DNA of 37,488 nucleotides from assembly GCF_016863295.1 (NCBI RefSeq), contig NZ_BOOP01000038.1, positions 1-37,488 of the forward strand, given 5' to 3'. Shown one piece after another: positions 34,235 through 37,488 of this stretch. Each line of letters starts with the position of its first letter. The stretch's first letter is position 1. The notes under the pieces were generated by a model. That model made no database searches, was not told the origin of the DNA, and was given only the letters and a program-made list of their open reading frames with translations. Both the position numbers and the translations under genes were made by a program. Origin of the DNA: Planotetraspora phitsanulokensis (GTDB taxonomy: Bacteria > Actinomycetota > Actinomycetes > Streptosporangiales > Streptosporangiaceae).

Positions 34235-37200
34235 TCACTGCTGGTTCGGCGGCGTCTGGAGCCACCACGGGTTGATGCCGTTCCTGATGGTGGACGACAG
34301 CCACGAGTTGAAGGTCTTCTCGCCGATCTTGAAGCCCAGTTGCACCCAGAACTCGCCGAAGCCCTGCCGGTGGAAGCCTCGGCCGCCCAGGCCGAAGACG
34401 GCCAGGTTCTTCACCACTCCGGCGCTCGACGCCGTGGTCAGCGCGGACAACATCGAGATGCCTCCCTCGCCCACGGCCCCGGCGCCGCTCAATATGTGGC
34501 TCTGCCCGTCGGGACCCGTGACCCCCCACACGGCGGCGTTCATGCTGCCGTTGATGAAGCCGGCGATCACGGAGGTGCCCACGCCGAAGCCGAAGTCGTA
34601 GGTGCCGCCGCGCCAACGGGTGGCCGTCTCGTTGCCGGCCCACTCGTTGGCCCAGGTCTTGTCGTGGTTGTTCGGGTGGCGCGTCCAGTGCTTGCCGCCG
34701 TCGACGTTCGACCAGACGGCCTTGGTCGTGATGCCCTGGCCCCTGATCTCGTGGGCCACGGTGCCGGCCACGCCCTTGACGCCCGCGCTCACCGCCGCGT
34801 TGGCGAACGCCTTCAGCGCGTCCTTGCCGGTGAACGGCTTGTTGTTGATCTCGGCGACGATGCCGTTGACCGCCAGGTTGGCGCCGAACTCCAGAATGAA
34901 CTCCTGGCCGAACTCGAGCGCCACCTTCTTGGCGAGCACCGACAGGTAGGACTCGTACTTCGCCTCCCCCAGCACCACCCGGCCGGCGTGCTCGGCCGGC
35001 AGGCCGTGGAGGCCGTCGAGGGCCGCCGTCCTCTCGACGGACATCGTTTCGCCCCACGGCAGGCGGTTGGCCTCGCGGATGCGGCGGCCCCAGCCGCGCA
35101 GCTCCGTGACGGGCCCGCGGAAGTCGTACTCGTTGCCCGTGAGACGCAGGTGGTCCGGCCCGCCTTCGAAGACGAGACCGTTGTCGGTCCGCTGGGCGAT
35201 GACCTGGCCGTCGGCGTCGTAGCGGCGCCACTGACCGCGCCAGGCGTCCTTCTCCAGGAAGACGCCCCCGCCCACGGAGGTGCGCTCGCGGACCACGGAG
35301 CCGTGGTCGAACTCCTTCCATGCCCCCGGCGTCGGGGCTTTGGCGTCGGGCCGGTACTCGCGTACCCGCAGTGGGCCCTCCTCCATGGACAGGTGGGGAG
35401 GCACCTCCCGGACGACCACGTCGTCGCTTCCGGGATTCTGGATCACGTCGCGCCAGTGCTGCCTGCCCGGGGACCAGGCGGCGTCCCACGTCTGCGCCTC
35501 GGGATTCCACCACAGGCGGCGCACCTGCTGCCCGTCGCCGTACGACACCAGGTTGCCCGACTTGTCGAACTTGTTGACGTGCCAGCTCTCCGCGCCGTTG
35601 GTCTCGACCTTCCAGGCCTGCACGTGTTTGCCGCCGTCGAGCATGTTCTGCTCTCGGATCAGGTTGCCGGTCCCGTCGAAGTCGCGGAAGGAGTCGTCCC
35701 AGGGGAGTCTGGGGTCGTCGGACCCGCGGAAGAAGAAGCGGTCTCCTTCGGCGCCGTTCGCCCGCCACCGCCACGCCGACGAGTCCGGCGTGCCCAGGCC
35801 GACGACCTGGCCGTCGACGCCGTCCCAGGTCTGGGAGACGCCGGTCACGTTGCCGTGGGCGTCGCGCTGCACCCATGACCCGTTGGTGCCGCCCTGCCAC
35901 TGGCCGGTCGCGGGGTCGACCTGCCTCGCGTTCACGTATTCGCGGACCGAGCCGTCGCCGAACCCCTCACGGGCGACCTTCCAGTTCCCGTCGACGCCCT
36001 GGAAGCGGTCCTGCCATCTCAGGCCTTCGCCGCCGCGACCGGCCGTCGGCGCGTCCACCGGCACCCGGTAGCCGGTGTTCCTGCCGTCCTGCCACGGCAG
36101 GTTGGCCGTCGGAGGCAGGTCGTGAACGGCCACGTCGCCCACCTTGAGGGTGTCGCCGTTGTGGAGCTTGGTCACGGAGCGGACGAACGAGCCGTCGCCC
36201 GCGAGGTCGACGACGCCGCCGTCCATGCCGACGTAGCGCACGCCTCCCCCCGCGCCCGATCCGCCTTCCTTGGTCCACAGGTAGATCTGGAAGTTCCTGT
36301 CGCCCGCGAGGTGGCCGACGTCAGCCCCGGGCGTCGCCGCGCGGATCAGGACCTTGCGGGCCCACAGCGGCGGGCGCTGCTCGGACCAGCGGGTGGTGGT
36401 GAGCAGGCCCTGATCGGGCAACTTCTCGACCTTCCCCGCGTCCTTTCCGTGCGGCGACTGCCGCTCCCAGAGGTCGTCCTGCACTCCGCCCTTGGCGGCG
36501 TCCCACTTGTGCTCCAGGTAGTGCCCGGCGTTCTCCGGGGCGTGCATCGGGCCCCACTGCTTCTGCGCGAGAACCCGCTGCCCGTCCGCATTCGTCCAGT
36601 GGTCGCTCCAGCCGCCGTCGAAGTGCGTCGTGCGCTCGCCGGTCGCCACCTCGTTGCCGGCGGCGTCGTAGCGGTGCCATCTCCACCTGCCACCCTCGCC
36701 CTTCACCGCGAAGATGTGACCGGCTTTGCTCTCGGTCTTCCCGGCGACGTCGATCTTGAACTTCTGCAGCCCGTCGCGGTAGGCGTGGACGTCCCTGCCG
36801 CGGTGGTCGACGTCGGTCCAGGAGAAGCCGGAGGTGTCGTAGCGCCTCGTCCCGTGGTTGAGCAGACCACCCGCGTCGTCCCAATGCACCCAGGTCGTCC
36901 GGCGAGTGAAGCGCCCGAAGCCGACGGTGCCCGTACGGCGGAAGGAGTCGAGCGCGCCGCCCCCCGGCAGCGGCCGGCGGTCGAAGACCTCCACCTTGTT
37001 GTCCGTCAGCAGCCGCACCCGGCTGCCGTCGGGAGACACCTCGGCCTTCCCCGCGTTGAACACACCGGAAGCGCCGGCGTCAGCAGGCGGCCTGCCCGCG
37101 TGCGGGTTGGCGGCGCGCACCCATGTCCCGCCGCCCCCGGGCGTGTGCGTGACGACGTACTGGTAGGGGGTCGCCCGGCCGTCCCGCAGCACGTTGAATC

Positions 37201-37488
37201 CCTGCTGGGTGATCGCGCCGTGGCTGTCATAGACGGTGAACTCCCCGTGACGCGGCCCGGTGCCGCCGGCGAACTCGACGCGGAGCGCGCCGTCACCGAG
37301 CTCCGCGACGTCACGCTGGAGCCGGACGCCGCCGAGGTCCTCCAGCCAGCCCGTGCGGGCGGCCCCGCCGGCCACCGGTTCCCGCAGCACCACGAAGGTG
37401 CCTTCGGCGGCGTGGAACGGGGTGCCCGTCTGAACGTGGACGCCGTTCCCGTCGTAGCGGGTGAAGGAGTTGCCCGCGTTGGTGTCCG
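34235..37488 (-). CDS. Large YD/RHS-repeat-like protein, N-terminus beyond window
   Basis: At least 1,083 residues are present, and the frame is open to the window edge. The visible part is made of loose beta-repeats rich in Trp, Asp and Gly, with YD-like turns: RYDGNGVHVQ, VYDSHGAITQQ, RYDAAGNEVATGE, QRDAHGNVTGVSQ, DFDGTGNLIREQ, KFDKSGNLVSYGDG, RYDADGQVIAQ. The last 250 residues change character: amphipathic or hydrophobic helices (KYESYLSVLAKKVALEF, NLAVNGIVAEIN, AFANAAVSAGVKGVAG) and Gly-rich segments (GFGVGTSVIAGFINGSM). The protein ends WWLQTPPNQQ. The repeats recall RHS or wall-associated proteins that carry a C-terminal effector; no known toxin motif is seen. It is probably co-transcribed with the beta-helix AAA+ gene. 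Confidence 0.8.
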   Translation of the reverse strand, partial: DTNAGNSFTRYDGNGVHVQTGTPFHAAEGTFVVLREPVAGGAARTGWLEDLGGVRLQRDVAELGDGALRVEFAGGTGPRHGEFTVYDSHGAITQQGFNVLRDGRATPYQYVVTHTPGGGGTWVRAANPHAGRPPADAGASGVFNAGKAEVSPDGSRVRLLTDNKVEVFDRRPLPGGGALDSFRRTGTVGFGRFTRRTTWVHWDDAGGLLNHGTRRYDTSGFSWTDVDHRGRDVHAYRDGLQKFKIDVAGKTESKAGHIFAVKGEGGRWRWHRYDAAGNEVATGERTTHFDGGWSDHWTNADGQRVLAQKQWGPMHAPENAGHYLEHKWDAAKGGVQDDLWERQSPHGKDAGKVEKLPDQGLLTTTRWSEQRPPLWARKVLIRAATPGADVGHLAGDRNFQIYLWTKEGGSGAGGGVRYVGMDGGVVDLAGDGSFVRSVTKLHNGDTLKVGDVAVHDLPPTANLPWQDGRNTGYRVPVDAPTAGRGGEGLRWQDRFQGVDGNWKVAREGFGDGSVREYVNARQVDPATGQWQGGTNGSWVQRDAHGNVTGVSQTWDGVDGQVVGLGTPDSSAWRWRANGAEGDRFFFRGSDDPRLPWDDSFRDFDGTGNLIREQNMLDGGKHVQAWKVETNGAESWHVNKFDKSGNLVSYGDGQQVRRLWWNPEAQTWDAAWSPGRQHWRDVIQNPGSDDVVVREVPPHLSMEEGPLRVREYRPDAKAPTPGAWKEFDHGSVVRERTSVGGGVFLEKDAWRGQWRRYDADGQVIAQRTDNGLVFEGGPDHLRLTGNEYDFRGPVTELRGWGRRIREANRLPWGETMSVERTAALDGLHGLPAEHAGRVVLGEAKYESYLSVLAKKVALEFGQEFILEFGANLAVNGIVAEINNKPFTGKDALKAFANAAVSAGVKGVAGTVAHEIRGQGITTKAVWSNVDGGKHWTRHPNNHDKTWANEWAGNETATRWRGGTYDFGFGVGTSVIAGFINGSMNAAVWGVTGPDGQSHILSGAGAVGEGGISMLSALTTASSAGVVKNLAVFGLGGRGFHRQGFGEFWVQLGFKIGEKTFNSWLSSTIRNGINPWWLQTPPNQQ

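Noticed and set aside
34340-35878. 512-codon plus-strand open frame at the right end
   Set aside because: It is antisense to the YD-repeat-like gene, has no family motif and shows low-complexity Val/Ala/His composition typical of shadow frames in GC-rich DNA.
34218-35900. Upstream extension of the beta-helix AAA+ frame to 1,414 codons
   Set aside because: The extension overlaps the YD-repeat-like gene out of frame and reads Arg-rich nonsense; ATG 34217 has a ribosome site and begins the conserved beta-helix.

Overview
The window is GC-rich throughout, with strong G/C preference at third codon positions, frequent GTG starts, Tat and lipoprotein signals, and actinobacterial families (ECF42/DGPF, NsrR/Hmp, CseBC-like kinase pair, VanJ-like protein, CbxX-type AAA ATPase). 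This points to a filamentous actinomycete, perhaps of the Streptosporangiales. The placement is inference. No rRNA, tRNA, CRISPR array, insertion sequence or phage gene was seen. It reads as a chromosomal accessory region made of many small regulator-plus-enzyme modules.

Layout. 1-2708: a gene tail, an ECF42-type sigma factor with its YCII/DGPF partner (minus strand), and an unknown gene. 2791-4588: TPP riboswitch and thiC. 4593-6314: nitric-oxide module nsrR-hmp with two 23-bp dyads. 6330-7404: a four-helix membrane protein divergent from a CGNR zinc-finger regulator. 7486-8682: cytochrome P450, facing a secreted carbohydrate-binding phosphoesterase (8749-10098). 10210-13595: a compact minus-strand cluster of an unknown two-helix membrane protein, a GNAT-like protein and an E1/ThiF-like enzyme; this is one of the two least explained systems here. 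13835-15424: Tat-exported amine/amino-acid oxidase. 15607-18862: response regulator, histidine kinase and a VanJ-like membrane phosphatase. 18917-21179: MarR regulator divergent from a berberine-bridge-type oxidase. 20972-22584: a DUF2218/O-methyltransferase fusion divergent from an ArsR-like regulator. 22767-23765: secreted beta-propeller. 23973-26358: RclR/RclA-like reactive-chlorine pair. 26410-27588: membrane protein with an internal duplication. 27824-30122: marR, F420/NADP-type oxidoreductase and luciferase-like oxidoreductase operon. 30222-31349: lipoprotein, an orphan reading-frame fragment and an alpha/beta hydrolase wrecked by internal deletion. 31350-31655: tandem repeats and a 17-bp-stem hairpin. 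31656-37488: a beta-helix/AAA+ protein and the large YD-repeat-like protein encoded just upstream of it, which runs off the window.

Recurring theme. Several modules pair a one-component regulator with one redox or methyl-transfer enzyme, and the control DNA can be read directly: a 23-bp dyad at nsrR and a weaker one at hmp, two abutting 15-bp dyads at the MarR/oxidase pair, two 24-bp dyads at the ArsR/methyltransferase pair, two identical 15-bp dyads before the second marR, and a 14-bp palindrome between rclR and rclA. The most novel-looking systems are the membrane protein/GNAT/E1-like cluster and the YD-repeat giant with its beta-helix AAA+ partner.
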